In this document: piece by piece, positions 54,901-64,000 of the stretch
How the letters are laid out: the number at the start of each line of letters is the position of its first letter
Position numbering within the stretch: the first letter of the stretch is position 1
From: Arthonia radiata
Taxonomy: Eukaryota > Ascomycota > Arthoniomycetes > Arthoniales > Arthoniaceae
NCBI GenBank assembly: GCA_002989075.1
Contig: PSQN01000002.1
Span: forward strand, 574,097-638,096
Direction of reading: 5' to 3'
Length of the DNA: 64,000 nucleotides
Made by a program: the position numbers and the translations under genes
The notes under the pieces: generated by a model
Told to the model about the DNA's origin: nothing
Seen by the model: only the letters and a program-made list of their open reading frames with translations
Database searches by the model: none

Positions 54901-55207
54901 CTGGACTCCGTCTTCGCGGTCTTTGACTGTATGGTCCGGGCGACCTGGGCTGCGCTCCATAGTTCTGACTTCTAAAGGAAGTGTTGGACGCGGACAGGCC
55001 ACCGTAGCCTCCCGGTCGGCGGGAGCTGGCATCGTCTTGCCCGTAACCATTAGTGTGACCATTCGCGTACCCGCCGTACCTGTCCGTAGTTTCCCCTCTT
55101 GCAGCTCCGTAGCCGTTGCTGTAGTAGCCATCCATGTCTGGTTGCGTTCCTGGCCGCTCGTGCCCTGCTCGTGCCCGGGCTGGTGTCGAGGCCGGCAGGT
55201 GTTCCAC
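51938..55207 (-). CDS. sec8: Exocyst complex subunit Sec8
   Basis: Single exon, 1,089 residues, normal for Sec8. The first 120 residues are Gly/Tyr/Arg/Ser-rich and disordered. The conserved Sec8 N-terminal domain follows (IEDILRHIKREWNFMTEDKC, PVQVALQLLD, then long coiled helices around FEEVQQQLQAALKAVVNEH). The remaining 700 residues are helical rods typical of CATCHR tethers, ending KRLLEDQLSRLDQIPKPAG. It tethers post-Golgi vesicles with Sec15 and six other subunits. The start at 55207 (MEHLPAS) is the first ATG; MDGYYSN at residue 25 is an alternative. It is head to head with sec61. Confidence 0.93.
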   Translation of the reverse strand: MEHLPASTPARARAGHERPGTQPDMDGYYSNGYGAARGETTDRYGGYANGHTNGYGQDDASSRRPGGYGGLSASNTSFRSQNYGAQPRSPGPYSQRPRRRSPEAAQVRPRSSPSGGPAAAQIEDILRHIKREWNFMTEDKCVPVQVALQLLDTSSLGLASRKDEFEEVQQQLQAALKAVVNEHHQDFNTAVGQFHQIQGGIQASHQRVQDLKAGLIVAKSNLLSAKPEYQNLITSSRNYADMLDKLHTIEQIQNIPVRLEASMSDKRFLSAVDMLQEALQHIRKPELEDIGALGEMKVYLSNQEHSLTDILTEELHNHLYLKSPYCEERWQQYTRLTTESNLLANTGTRQIYDFLEELDTSTPLIDDSSRNPEADSFQYIHVLVESLAKLGRLSEAVDSIEERLPVELYKVVERSNNEIQQRHPSALRGDWKAQQNGNQLPNLRQTDSNVLRDLLDTLYAKFEAIAEAHRVFHDVTAGICRREGISQASELTRGFKELWKLYQSEMRSLLHDYLSTGGDAGHRSGQSNANEGNVFRVQRDKNRKCNFKMDLVDTQATDLKPSREEIVNTWQKFVPGLVSLSQHDADASSASLFGSGRIDTSAAGHKLLVRPSVFNISSLLPQSVTFLNRLKEVVPLDTDIPVSTLTSFLNDFLVNVFHPQLEDTLTDLCSQSFTQLDAFQQDPQWTQYSQKPIFRGTVKFYEIVTAFCRMLDDLTHDQLFTQLLITQMNTYYDKCGGWKKALVSRVQAEGDGRQIKAAAALAEHGEVTKAISRVRTAAEKDMLKAMEVEHSLLHSMLPSRRLTEADLISDSKSQSQLCLLNTSMMWLGSKLKQLRRISERATDNNRRRDSSILPVQRSLTGDISERLDDGTEPVYLPLNAESAGLFDGIIGAYQELAEESIRTLHLEMRCQVFYRLSTSIRGSFLYADAVDAPDEDILALSSDLMKFDRETRSLLRSRDHTFVVAGISRFVDSTFVHAIMKNVMSVNEAGNDHFQLNSRVLYHNLSNIEPTSDLTRSFRFFELFEHGPDATLQAARQYRTGLTKEELRKLLELRASKDLESADREHALAAKRLLEDQLSRLDQIPKPAG

Positions 55208-55739
55208 AAGAGAGGTTTATCGAGTAATTGTTGAAGAAGTTTTGGGAGCGATTGGAAGCTCCCGGAAGCTCATCTCAAGGAACGCGCGCGCGTTCGAGGC
55301 GGAACAAGCACTGCGGCGGAGATAGGCAGAGGGGTGGCAGCATCAGTAGTTTTGTTGAAATCATTCGAGAAAGATGAAAGGATGTCCGTATTTTCGGCGC
55401 ATGTCGATGCCGCTCGCGACGAGATATATCTGGTTATGAAGCAGGAAAAGTGTGCTACATCCACATGGAAGCTGGGCACGCTCCGACACTGCGCTTTGGC
55501 AGAGGATGGGAACTCACCCCGATTAGGCAGGTGGTGACGAGGCTGCACAGTTTCATTCGCTTCAGCTTCACCTCCTTCAAGATTTCCCTCCACCCATTGC
55601 ACACACTCTTCCTCCATTGTCGCGCCCTTGACTGGCTTACCTGCCTTCCTACCGTCGCTCCTTATATTCAGCTGTCGAGCTATTTGGTCACGACCGCGCC
55701 ACAAATACCACCTGGGCCTGAGCCCACACCACCGCAATC
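55208..55739. promoter_or_regulatory. Divergent promoter of sec8 and sec61
   Basis: 532 bp shared by two secretory-pathway genes. It contains the run CGCGCGCGTT near 55287. An open minus-strand frame (55270-55737) has no family features. Confidence 0.5.
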
Positions 55740-57387
55740 ATGAGCGGCAGTATGGCAGCCTGCGTGGATAGTCCTTCTAGATGTCCTGGCTAACCTACTC
55801 GCAGTGCGGTTTCTCGACCTCATCAAGCCCTTTACCCCTCTTCTACCTGAAGTCGCTTCTCCTGAGACTTCAAAGACTCCTTTTCAGCAGAAGCTGATGT
55901 GGACTGGCGTACGTGCAATGCAACGACCCCGAAGCCCGAACTTGCACTAACCGCCTGTGAAGGTCACACTTCTCATGTTCTTGGTCATGAGTCAAATGCC
56001 GCTTTATGGCATTGTCTCCTCAGACAGCTCTGATCCGCTATATTGGCTGAGAATGATGCTCGCCAGTAACAGAGGGACCCTAATGGAACTCGGAATCACC
56101 CCCATCATCACGTCCGGCATGGTCTTCCAGCTTCTTGCTGGCACTCAGCTTATTGATGTCAACCTTGATCTCAAGTCTGACCGCGAGCTATACCAGACTG
56201 CTCAGAAATGTGCGTCTCGGATTCCACACACCTTTGGGCGCGTAAAGCTGATATTCTACAGTGCTCGCTCTCATCATGTCGTTTGGACAAGCCTGTGTCT
56301 ACGTCGCGTCTGGGATGTACGGCCAGCCGTCCGACCTCGGCGCTGGTATCTGTCTCCTGCTCATCGTCCAATTGATCGTTGCCGGGCTCGTCGTTATTCT
56401 ACTTGATGAGCTGCTTCAGAAGGGCTACGGTCTCGGCAGCGGCATCTCCCTTTTCATTGCGACCAACATTTGCGAGTCCATTGTATGGAAGGCCTTCTCT
56501 CCGACTACCATCAACACGGGTCGGGGCCCAGAATTCGAAGGTGCTGTGATCGCACTCTTCCATCTGCTCATCACCTGGCCGAACAAGCAGCTTGCGCTCC
56601 AGGAGGCCTTCTATCGCCAAAATCTTCCCAACATAATGAACCTCATCGCCACGATTGCTGTCTTCGCGGCGGTCATCTACCTCCAGGGATTCCGCGTTGA
56701 GATCCCAGTCAAATCATCGCGTCAGCGCGGCATGCGCGGGTCTTACCCAATCCGACTCTTCTATACGTCCAACATGCCTATCATGCTTCAAGGCGCTCTT
56801 TCATCCAACATATTCCTGGTCTCTCAAATGCTTTACAGCCGCTTCCCTGAGAATCTTCTCGTCCGAATGATCGGTGTCTGGGAGCCTCGCGAAGGATCTC
56901 CACAGCTCTTCGCCCAGCAGGGTATCGCTTACTACATGTCAGCTCCCATGAATTTCACAGAAGCTCTACTCGATCCTATCCACACTGGAGTCTACATCGC
57001 CTACATGCTGATTGCTTGCGCGCTCTTCTCCAAGACCTGGATCGACGTGTCTGGCTCAAGCCCTCGTGACGTTGCTAAGCAGCTGAAGGAGCAAAGTCTA
57101 GTCATGGCTGGCCACCGTGAGCAAAGTATGTACAAGGAGCTGAAGCGTGTCATCCCGACTGCCGCGGCCTTTGGCGGAGCTTGCATTGGCGCTCTCAGTG
57201 TGGCAAGTGATCTGCTTGGTGCACTCGGCTCCGGCACTGGTATTCTCCTGGCTGTCACGTAAGCTAATGGTTTCCAAAGAACAAACATACTAGATTTGCT
57301 GACTTGAATAGTATCATTTACGGCTATTTCGAAATTGCTGCCAAAGAGGGCGATATGGCAGGCTTGAAGGGTATGGTATTAGGTTGA
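55740..57387 (+). CDS. sec61: Sec61 alpha, ER translocon channel
   Basis: Five exons (55740-55749, 55805-55908, 55963-56209, 56262-57258, 57312-57387) join in exact frame to 477 residues, matching the family. The first exon is only 10 nt (ATG AGC GGC A). Exon 2 gives [17 protein letters not shown]. The plug and lateral-gate region is readable ([40 protein letters not shown]), as is the cytosolic loop with [20 protein letters not shown] that contacts the ribosome, and the C-terminal [12 protein letters not shown]. It forms the protein-conducting channel of the ER, the partner of Sec72/Sec62/63. Confidence 0.95.
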
Positions 57388-57687
57388 GGATATTATCGAG
57401 TCTCTGTATGTCAGAAGCCGAAGTGTTTGAAGTTTTGTGTGCTGTTGATCAGCATGTCTTAAAAGCCATGTAGAGCATTCCGTGCCGTTTAGCGCATTAG
57501 CAAGCAAGGTGAAAAGGCTACATGGCCTTGTCCCAACTTCTCCTTGGCTCTGGCCTACTCTTTATTTTCTGCATGGCGAAAATGGTCTGCATAGTCACGT
57601 CGCTCGGTCTGCGTCTTTGCGAGTGCGATCTTTGCCAGTGGCTCAGTGCCGCAAGGAAGAGCATCTCCATGAGACGAGTCCTTGAGT
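57388..57687. other. Convergent intergenic region
   Basis: 300 bp between the sec61 and ARG7 stops; both 3' UTRs must fit here. No gene seen. Confidence 0.4.
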
Positions 57688-59109
57688 CTATGTTCTATAA
57701 TCCCCATTTATCGTCACATACTCATGACTAAAGTCACAAGTCCAGAACAGCACATCCTCGCCGCTCGATCCACCCAGTCGGATCGCAATTTGCAAGTCCT
57801 CATCCTGCAATATTCGGCTTGCTTTATCCTCATCAACACCACCCGGTATCGGCTCCCCATTCACAAGCAACTTCAACTCCTCACCGTCGCTTTCCCGCAC
57901 GAAGCTCACGCTCACGTTACTCGGGTCTATCGCACCCTCTTCCAGCCCGTCCGTGTAGCCCACAGCGCACAGTATCCGACCCCAATTTGCATCTTTGCCG
58001 TACAGGGCCGTCTTGACGAGCGGACTACGCGCAACGCTGCTCGCTATTCGCCGCCCTGCATTATAGCTCGTTGCGCCGCTCACTCGTATCGTCACGAACT
58101 TTGTGGCGCCTTCGCCGTCTCGCACCACCAGCCGCGCGAGCTCACCTGCTACGTCCGTCACGGCCTCGCCGAGCGCTTGCGCGTCTGCTGAGTTCGCGTT
58201 CGTGATCTCAGGTGGTGCGGATTTGTACAACGGCGACGCTGTGGCGCCAGCGCCGTTCGCGAGGAGCGCAACCGTGTCGTTCGTCGACGTATCGCCGTCG
58301 ATGGATATGCAGTTGAAGCTTCTGTCGACGGCTTGTCTGAGTACGTGATCCAGGACTGCGGGTGAGGCAGGTGCATCTGTGCACATGAGGCCAAGCAGCG
58401 TGGCCATGTTCGGGTGAATCATGCCGGCGCCTTTTGTGGTGCCGCAGATGGAGAACTTAGTACCGGGAAACGAGGGCAACGAAAATTGGCGGGAGGAGAG
58501 CTTCGGGAAGCTGTCGGTGGTGCAGATGGCTCTTGCTACTCGTAGGTAGGCTTCGTACGTTGCGCCGGTTGCTGCTGTGGCTGCTGCGATGGCCGGGATG
58601 ATTTTGGGCATGGGGAGACGCTGACCGATCACGCCTGTGCTCATGACGAGACTGCTTAGTTCGGCGGGCTCGCCTGAGCTACCTTCTTGCTGCCGGAGCG
58701 CTCTGTCGAGCTCTGAAGACATGGTCTTAGCATCCTCCAGACCGCCCGTCCCCGTCACGGCATTCGCGCAGCCTGAGTTTATCACCAAGCCTTTAATGCC
58801 CTGGCCTTTTCGCCGCGCCAGGATGTCTCGTGATACTGTGACGGGCGCGGCTTGAAAGCGATTTTGAGTGAAGACTGAGGCGGCGGAGCATGGGACTGTG
58901 GAGTGGATGACTGATACATCGTCGTACGATTTGTTTGATGCTTTTACTCCGGCATGGGCGGTGCCGAAGAGGAAGCCTTGCGGTATGTGAGCGGTGGATG
59001 GGATATACTTTTGCTTCGAGGATGGTATCGCGCCCTCAGAGGGTGCTGAGTAACGACGGACAGATTGGGCCATGGCTTTGAATCCGACGGCGGATGCGCG
59101 GGACTTCAT
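57688..59109 (-). CDS. arg7: Arginine biosynthesis bifunctional protein ArgJ (ornithine acetyltransferase), mitochondrial
   Basis: Single exon, 473 residues. The first 25 residues are basic and Ser/Ala-rich, a likely mitochondrial presequence. The ArgJ core follows: [27 protein letters not shown], and the self-cleavage site [14 protein letters not shown], in which Thr237 becomes the N-terminal nucleophile of the beta chain. Further blocks are [41 protein letters not shown] and the C-terminal [10 protein letters not shown]. It transfers acetyl from acetylornithine to glutamate in the cyclic arginine pathway of the mitochondrial matrix. It is head to head with ORC2. Confidence 0.95.
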   Translation of the reverse strand: MKSRASAVGFKAMAQSVRRYSAPSEGAIPSSKQKYIPSTAHIPQGFLFGTAHAGVKASNKSYDDVSVIHSTVPCSAASVFTQNRFQAAPVTVSRDILARRKGQGIKGLVINSGCANAVTGTGGLEDAKTMSSELDRALRQQEGSSGEPAELSSLVMSTGVIGQRLPMPKIIPAIAAATAATGATYEAYLRVARAICTTDSFPKLSSRQFSLPSFPGTKFSICGTTKGAGMIHPNMATLLGLMCTDAPASPAVLDHVLRQAVDRSFNCISIDGDTSTNDTVALLANGAGATASPLYKSAPPEITNANSADAQALGEAVTDVAGELARLVVRDGEGATKFVTIRVSGATSYNAGRRIASSVARSPLVKTALYGKDANWGRILCAVGYTDGLEEGAIDPSNVSVSFVRESDGEELKLLVNGEPIPGGVDEDKASRILQDEDLQIAIRLGGSSGEDVLFWTCDFSHEYVTINGDYRT

Positions 59110-59491
59110 TCTTGTCGTTCGGCTACTGCTGGGCTGAAGATCCCCTCCACTCTACGCCGGCGAGTGATTCACGGGGGAGGACGGAACTATATATCGATCC
59201 CTTTCACAGGCCAGCTCAATCGAATCCAATACCCAAATCCTACCTATACTTCCGAGCGGCTGAATCTTCTCTTCTCCGTTCAAAGGGGTCGATTGTGTTC
59301 GTTCTGTGATATTTACTGAAGTACGCACTTTCGCCGTCGAGAATAACATGTAAGACATCCGACACCTAGGGTAATATCTATTCCGCAAAGGGCAAGGCGC
59401 GCCAAGCTTCCTCGAAGCGCGTCTTGAACGCGTCTTGAGCTCTTTCAATGTCCTTTGCTGCAATCACGCAAAGCTTCAAATCCGCATTTCA
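59110..59491. promoter_or_regulatory. Divergent promoter of arg7 and orc2
   Basis: 382 bp between ATGs. A TGATTCA near 59165 is one base off the Gcn4/CpcA consensus TGASTCA, which would fit amino-acid control of arg7; a single near-match is weak evidence. Confidence 0.35.
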
Positions 59492-61177
59492 ATGAAGCGC
59501 AAGAGGGACCTCGATGCTCCCGATATCGAAGCAAGCCAAGACTCGGGAACTACCCCTATCCGCAAATCAGCACGCATACCGGAAAGGCGACCAGCAAAGG
59601 ATTATGATGTTGGAGAAGGATCAGACGAATTGCAAGATGAGACGACAACTTCGGGTCTGCAAAAGGGACGCCGTACGCCGGCCAAAGAAAATGCAAAGGG
59701 TTCAAGAATGACAGTGAAGGAGCAGAAAGCATCGGAAGCCTCTGGTAAAAGACCTCCTCGAAGCGCAAAGAGCTCCGGGCCATCGACGCAGGATGCAGAA
59801 GATCCGGACGAAGATGCAGAAGAAGACGAACTCGACGCTTCCGAGCCCTCAAACGACGACGTCGATGGCGCAGACGCCGCCGAAGCACCATCGAAAGGCG
59901 CACGTAAAGGCCGTCCGAAAGGTCGACGGAAGCGCGAGCGCACTCCAACTCCACCTCGCACGCTTCCACCGCATGAACACTATTTCTTCCAGAATCGGCC
60001 TGGAGGGAACAAAACGTCCAACAACACGTTATCCTCTGTCTCCCTTCTCAGTCATGAGGAGTACTTCGAAGTCATGAAGAACTACCGCGATCCACACCGC
60101 CGCGAAGTCGAATTCTTGCACGATCTACACAGTGACAGCTTCGATCAATGGATGTTCGAGCTAGAAGAGAGTTTCAACATATGTCTGTATGGCTGGGGCA
60201 GTAAGCGCAAGCTGCTGATGAACTTCGCTGAACACGCTGCGGCAAGCGACGCGACGTTGAAGATCGTCGTCTTGAACGGCTTCGCGTCCGGTGCGACAAT
60301 TCGGGATATTTTTGAAGCTCTTGCGAGCCTCGTTCCCAGTCTGAAAGGAGTGAAGCTACCCGCCAATCCCTCAGATGGACTGAACGTGATTCTTGAGGCG
60401 CTCAAGGAAACCGCACGCGATCAACCAGAGACACGCTACCTCTTGCTTGTGCATAGTCTAGATGCGGCCTCTCTCAGGCGGCCACCAGCACAGTTACTAT
60501 TCGCGCGACTAGCGAGCGATCCACTGATCTCGCTGGTAGGAACATGTAATACACCCAACTTCCCCATCCTATGGGACGCGTCGCTCCGCACACAGTTCAA
60601 TTGGGTATTTCACGACGCCACGACGTTCACATCTTTCGATGCCGAGATCAACGGAGCTGCGGCGGGCGCCGGTAACGATGGCGAGACCACAGCCGTGGGC
60701 GGCGGCGTCGTCGATGTGGTGAACAGCTTACTCGGCCGCAGTGGCCGCAAAGTACACGGTCGCGAGGGTGTCGTTTTCGTTCTTCGCAGCTTGACGGAAA
60801 GTGCGCGCCGTCTGTATGGACTACTGGTGGCCGAGGTCTTGAGTGCAGACGAGGTAATGGAAGACCCTGAGCTCAACGGAAATGCAGAGGACGGACTGGA
60901 AAGTGGAGCCCCATCATCTCACAAAAGCAAAGGGAAATCGCAGGCTGCTGCAATCGGCACGAGCAGCGTCAACGTTGAGTATCGTGCATTGTATCGGAAG
61001 GCGGTGCAGTCACTTATCGCTACGTCGGAGATGCAGTTTAGGCAATTGTTGAAAGAGTTCTACGACCACGAGATGTTGGCGAGCAAGAAGGATAGCTTGG
61101 GCACGGAGTTGCTGAGTCTTCCCTTCCGCCGCGACGAACTCGAGTCAATACTAGAGGAGGTCGAATTGGAGAGCTAA
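59492..61177 (+). CDS. orc2: Origin recognition complex subunit 2
   Basis: Single exon, 561 residues from the ATG at 59492. An acidic/basic disordered region (about 1-160, with RKGRPKGRRKRERTPTPP) is followed by the Orc2 AAA-like domain: FFQNRPGGNKTSNNTLSS, LLSHEEYFEVMKNYRDPHR, FNICLYGWGSKRKLLMNF (degenerate P-loop, as usual in Orc2), IVVLNGF and LLLVHSLDAASLR. Late blocks include VGTCNTPNFPILWD, then the C-terminal winged-helix part (YRKAVQSLIATSEMQFRQLL). The gene product binds replication origins in the nucleus. Confidence 0.93.
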   Translation: MKRKRDLDAPDIEASQDSGTTPIRKSARIPERRPAKDYDVGEGSDELQDETTTSGLQKGRRTPAKENAKGSRMTVKEQKASEASGKRPPRSAKSSGPSTQDAEDPDEDAEEDELDASEPSNDDVDGADAAEAPSKGARKGRPKGRRKRERTPTPPRTLPPHEHYFFQNRPGGNKTSNNTLSSVSLLSHEEYFEVMKNYRDPHRREVEFLHDLHSDSFDQWMFELEESFNICLYGWGSKRKLLMNFAEHAAASDATLKIVVLNGFASGATIRDIFEALASLVPSLKGVKLPANPSDGLNVILEALKETARDQPETRYLLLVHSLDAASLRRPPAQLLFARLASDPLISLVGTCNTPNFPILWDASLRTQFNWVFHDATTFTSFDAEINGAAAGAGNDGETTAVGGGVVDVVNSLLGRSGRKVHGREGVVFVLRSLTESARRLYGLLVAEVLSADEVMEDPELNGNAEDGLESGAPSSHKSKGKSQAAAIGTSSVNVEYRALYRKAVQSLIATSEMQFRQLLKEFYDHEMLASKKDSLGTELLSLPFRRDELESILEEVELES

Positions 61178-61365
61178 GGTAGGCTCGTCCGCCGATTGTA
61201 ATGTAAGGTAAGTATGAACGAAAAGAGTACGCTCCAAGAGTGAGGATGCTACTTCAACCGAAAAGTTGAACATGACCACGATCTAGCGCCGATGCTTGAT
61301 GTCTGTACAGCGATTTGTGATGAATCAAAGGCTCACAGAACGCCTCCGTCTACCATGCAGCCATG

Positions 61366-62414
61366 CTACCAACCTCGCTTTGCCATCTTCTCCTTCTCCG
61401 ACATATGACCGACATTCAAGCCTACCATCGCCTCCCCCAGGCCAGTGCTCACCTCCGCCAGTACCTTCGGATCATTGGCATGTGTTGTCGCCTGCACGAT
61501 AGCTCGTGCTCTCAATTTCGGGTCACCGCTCTTGAAGACCCCACTGCCCACAAACACACCATCACAGCCAAGCTGCATCATCAGCGCCGCGTCCGCAGGC
61601 GTCGCGACACCCCCGGCGGCGAAGTTCACCACGGGTAGCCTCCCCAATTTGGCCGTCTCCTTCAACAGCCCAAAGTCGCACTGCAGCTCCTTCGCAAAGC
61701 CGTACAGCTCCGCCTCGCTCATACCCTTCGCCTGCTTGATCTGCCTCGTCACGGTCCGCACATGGCTCACCGCCTCCACGACATCACCCGTGCCCGCCTC
61801 TCCCTTGGTCCGTATCATCGCAGCGCCCTCGCTCACTCTCCTCAATGCCTCTCCCAAATTTCTGCATCCACATACGAACGGCGTCGAGTATTCGTGCTTC
61901 GCCACGTGGTGCTGGTTGTCTGCGGGTGTGAGGACTTCGCTCTCGTCGATGTAGTCGACGCCCAGTGCTTGTAGGATCTGGCACTCGACGAAATGCCCGA
62001 TGCGCGCCTTAGCCATGACGGGGATCGTGACGGTGGCCATGATCTCTTTGATGAGGGTGGGGTCGGACATGCGCGCAACGCCACCTTGAGCGCGGATATC
62101 GGCGGGAACGCGCTCGAGGGCCATGACGGCTGAGGCGCCGGCTTCTTCGGCGATGCGGGCCTGTGGTGACTTGCGTCAGTATTGGAGTCATTTGCTGGTG
62201 TGGGCGTTGGGAGGGAGGCGAAGGTGGATTGCAGAGGTAGGTGTGCGCGTACCTGCTCGGCATTCACCACGTCCATGATGACGCCGCCTTTCAGCATGCG
62301 TGCGAGACCGGCTTTGACGGAGAAGCTGTTGGTCGATTCGCCATTGGTCTGAGGGGCATCACCATTGACGCCATTGGCGCTGTGGCCGTTGGGGATGGGG
62401 AGTTCGGAGGACAT
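61366..62414 (-). CDS. pyroA: Pyridoxal 5'-phosphate synthase PDX1/SNZ subunit
   Basis: Two exons, 62253-62414 and 61366-62160, give 318 residues. A short hydrophilic leader precedes [20 protein letters not shown]. The TIM barrel carries the catalytic Lys residues in the leading strand ([20 protein letters not shown] context, VMAKARIGH) and phosphate-binding GEAGTGDV and [16 protein letters not shown]. Near the C terminus are [13 protein letters not shown] and [10 protein letters not shown]. It condenses ribose 5-phosphate, glyceraldehyde 3-phosphate and ammonia to PLP with the glutaminase PDX2/SNO. No SNO gene lies next to it here, unlike the paired arrangement in budding yeast. Confidence 0.95.
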
Positions 62415-63036
62415 AACTGGTCGTATAAATTCAAAGAATTCTATAGGATGTAGGATGCAAAGTGAACAAATAACCGCGCAGCAAGGATGTCAAGAGGCAA
62501 GAGTCACATTTCGTCAAGTGAAAGGCGCCGAGCGTCCTCCATCAAAATCTCGCCCTTCAAATGACGACCTCAATTTCACTCCGATTCTTTTTCACCCCGA
62601 CTATCGAGAGCCGGCACTATCGCGGGAGCTTGACTTCTGTGAGACTAGTACCTGCATTAGAACGGTGTGTTTTAAACGAGTAGATTACCTACCTTTCTCG
62701 GACCGAGATCGAGCTGCAACCCTTGGAAGGACGGGACGTTCGGACCGGAGATGAGTTGGATAACGGGGCTTGGATCTACCTGAGTCTTTCTTGCACCGAC
62801 CTCGAAGAATGCAACACATCATACGAATAACGCCTCGTGAAGAGCGATCACCGTTGCCCTTCGTAGAGCCCCTTCGCAAGGATCGTGCCAGTGGTGTCGG
62901 CAGTCATGCGATTGTGCCTTGGCTGAACTGACTCTTACAGCAGCCATCAGGCTCCCGCGTTTCCATACATTTGTTTATGAACGTCTCATGCTTCCTCTTG
63001 ATCTGCGCTCCGGAAGCGTGGATTGCCACTACAATC
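62415..63036. promoter_or_regulatory. Divergent promoter of PDX1 and the epimerase-like gene
   Basis: 622 bp between the ATGs. Nothing recognised apart from short chance ORFs. Confidence 0.4.
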
Positions 63037-63908
63037 ATGAAGCTCGTCGTTACCGGAGCTACAGGCCTCATTGGGGGCGAGGCTCTCTCACAAGCACTCA
63101 CACACCCTAATGTCACTGAAGTGGTTACGCTCGCTCGCCGCACCATACCTGCTGACAAGCTGCCATCCTCATTCAAATCGAAGCTCACTCAATTGGAGCT
63201 GAAGAATGGTGACTGGCTGGACTATCCCGACGCCGTAAAGAAGGAAATCAAAGGTGCAACAGGCTGGGTATGGTAAGTACAGAGGGTGCTGGTGCTGCCT
63301 TCATGCTGTTGTCTCTCTTGTAGGACGTGTGCGCAGTCTCCAGAACGCTGACTGTACACATACTAGGGCTCTAGGGTCCCTGCAATTTCCAGACGATGAG
63401 ACAGAGCGCCGCGTGCCTCTCGACTATGCTCTGACTGCTTTGAACGCCATCGCCAAGCTGCAAGAGGGTCAAGAGCATCCGAAACCCGTCAATTTCGCAC
63501 TATGTAGTGGCAAGCTCACTGAGAAAGATGAGACGAAACATCTGTGGTTTCTGGAAGAGTTTCGAAAGTTCAGAGTCAGTGTTATCGGTATCCGCGGATT
63601 GTCTCACCAGCTAACAATGTCAGGGATATGTTGAGAAAGAAATCATGAAATGGGCTCCAGAACACACTTCACAAGTCCAAGTTACGATTGCTCGTCCAGG
63701 CGGAGTGGCATGGACAGGCTTTCCGCTCAGCGGCCTGTTCCAGCTAACAGGCTATGTGATCGGTGTAGATCAGCTGGGTGCTTCCTTCGTCAATCTAGCT
63801 TCAAAGGGCCGAAGCTCTCCGGATATCATTGTTGAGAATGAGCAGCTCAGGAGTGAAGGCATTGCGCTTTTGAACGCTCAAAGTGCCAACGAAGTCACTC
63901 CTGCCTAG
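63037..63908 (+). CDS. NAD(P)-binding epimerase/HTATIP2-like protein
   Basis: Three exons (63037-63272, 63367-63574, 63624-63908) give 242 residues. The N terminus MKLVVTGATGLIGGEAL is a Rossmann GxxGxxG cofactor site, followed by VTLARRT, where the Arg suggests NADP. GWVWALGS in the fourth strand region resembles the CIW(A/T)LG of small fungal atypical SDRs. Later come FALCSGK, EKEIMKWA and VTIARPGGVAW. The first intron could instead be split in two around 63325-63340; the single-intron model uses the good branch site CTGAC before TACTAG. Substrate unknown. The gene ends 92 bp before the window edge. Confidence 0.75.
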
Positions 63909-64000
63909 AGTGCATGACCTTTGGATTCGCATAACGGATCTACAAACACTTGAAGATCACTCCGATGCAGTAAAAATGGAATAGCCCATTTATCATGGCA

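Noticed and set aside
55270-55737. 155-codon minus-strand ORF between sec8 and sec61
   Set aside because: No family resemblance and it covers the shared promoter and leaders.
63325-63366. Second very short intron (31 nt) in the epimerase-like gene
   Set aside because: Too short for a spliceosomal intron; one longer intron (63273-63366) gives a better protein and uses a good branch site.
1-64000. Secondary-metabolite or defence gene cluster
   Set aside because: I find no PKS, NRPS, terpene cyclase, cytochrome P450, NLR or toxin-like gene; the SDR and amine oxidase stand alone among housekeeping genes.
1-64000. tRNA or rRNA genes
   Set aside because: No convincing A-box/B-box pair or rRNA sequence was seen by eye; a tRNAscan run would settle this.

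Overview
The window is nuclear DNA of a filamentous ascomycete (Pezizomycotina). Genes are dense and mostly have single-copy housekeeping functions. They carry GT-AG introns of about 45-140 nt, usually with CTRAC/CTGAC-like branch sites. Several families are fungal only (Cut12, Rmp1, Sec72, Tup1, CFEM, DUF2015, eL28 with short introns). Dothideomycetes is my best guess at class level, but that is an impression from gene style and not something I could test.

Layout, left to right: start of the eIF2-alpha kinase Gcn2 (-, cut by the window edge), Cut12 (+), a 473-bp MULE-type MITE, RNase MRP subunit Rmp1 (+), a 3-kb stretch without a recognisable gene, Las21/GPI7 (-, 8 exons), a Mei2-type RRM protein (-), exocyst Sec15 (-), ribosomal eL28 (-), Wdr70-like (+), NIPA-like Mg transporter (-), Flx1-type mitochondrial carrier (-), DUF2015 (+), SF3B4/Hsh49 (-), TOM7 (+), RPA49 (-), promethin-like membrane protein (+), NDUFB3/B12 of complex I (-), Caf1/Pop2 deadenylase (+), copper amine oxidase (+), Arb1 ABCF protein (-), Tup1 (+), Sec72 (+), an SDR (+), a GT25 glycosyltransferase (-), a secreted CFEM protein (+), FUN14 (+), an unrecognised protein (-), exocyst Sec8 (-), Sec61 alpha (+), ArgJ/ARG7 (-), ORC2 (+), PDX1/SNZ (-), and an NAD(P)-binding epimerase-like protein (+).

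The genes do not form a metabolic cluster. The recurring layout is head-to-head pairs with short shared promoters, alternating with tail-to-tail neighbours. Secretory-pathway functions recur: Sec15, Sec8, Sec61, Sec72, Las21 and a GT25 enzyme. Sec8 and Sec61 share one 532-bp divergent promoter.

I did not find a new defence or biosynthetic system. The most unusual signals are these. (1) A 53-codon stop-free extension made of 36-bp (12-codon) repeats continues in frame directly after the Caf1 stop, and a possible 63-nt intron would remove that stop. (2) Many genes switch sharply from C-rich to G-rich on the sense strand within the coding region. (3) A clean MULE-like MITE has 9-bp target duplications. 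(4) Two short multi-exon genes (TOM7, NDUFB3) are easy to miss because no single reading frame reveals them.
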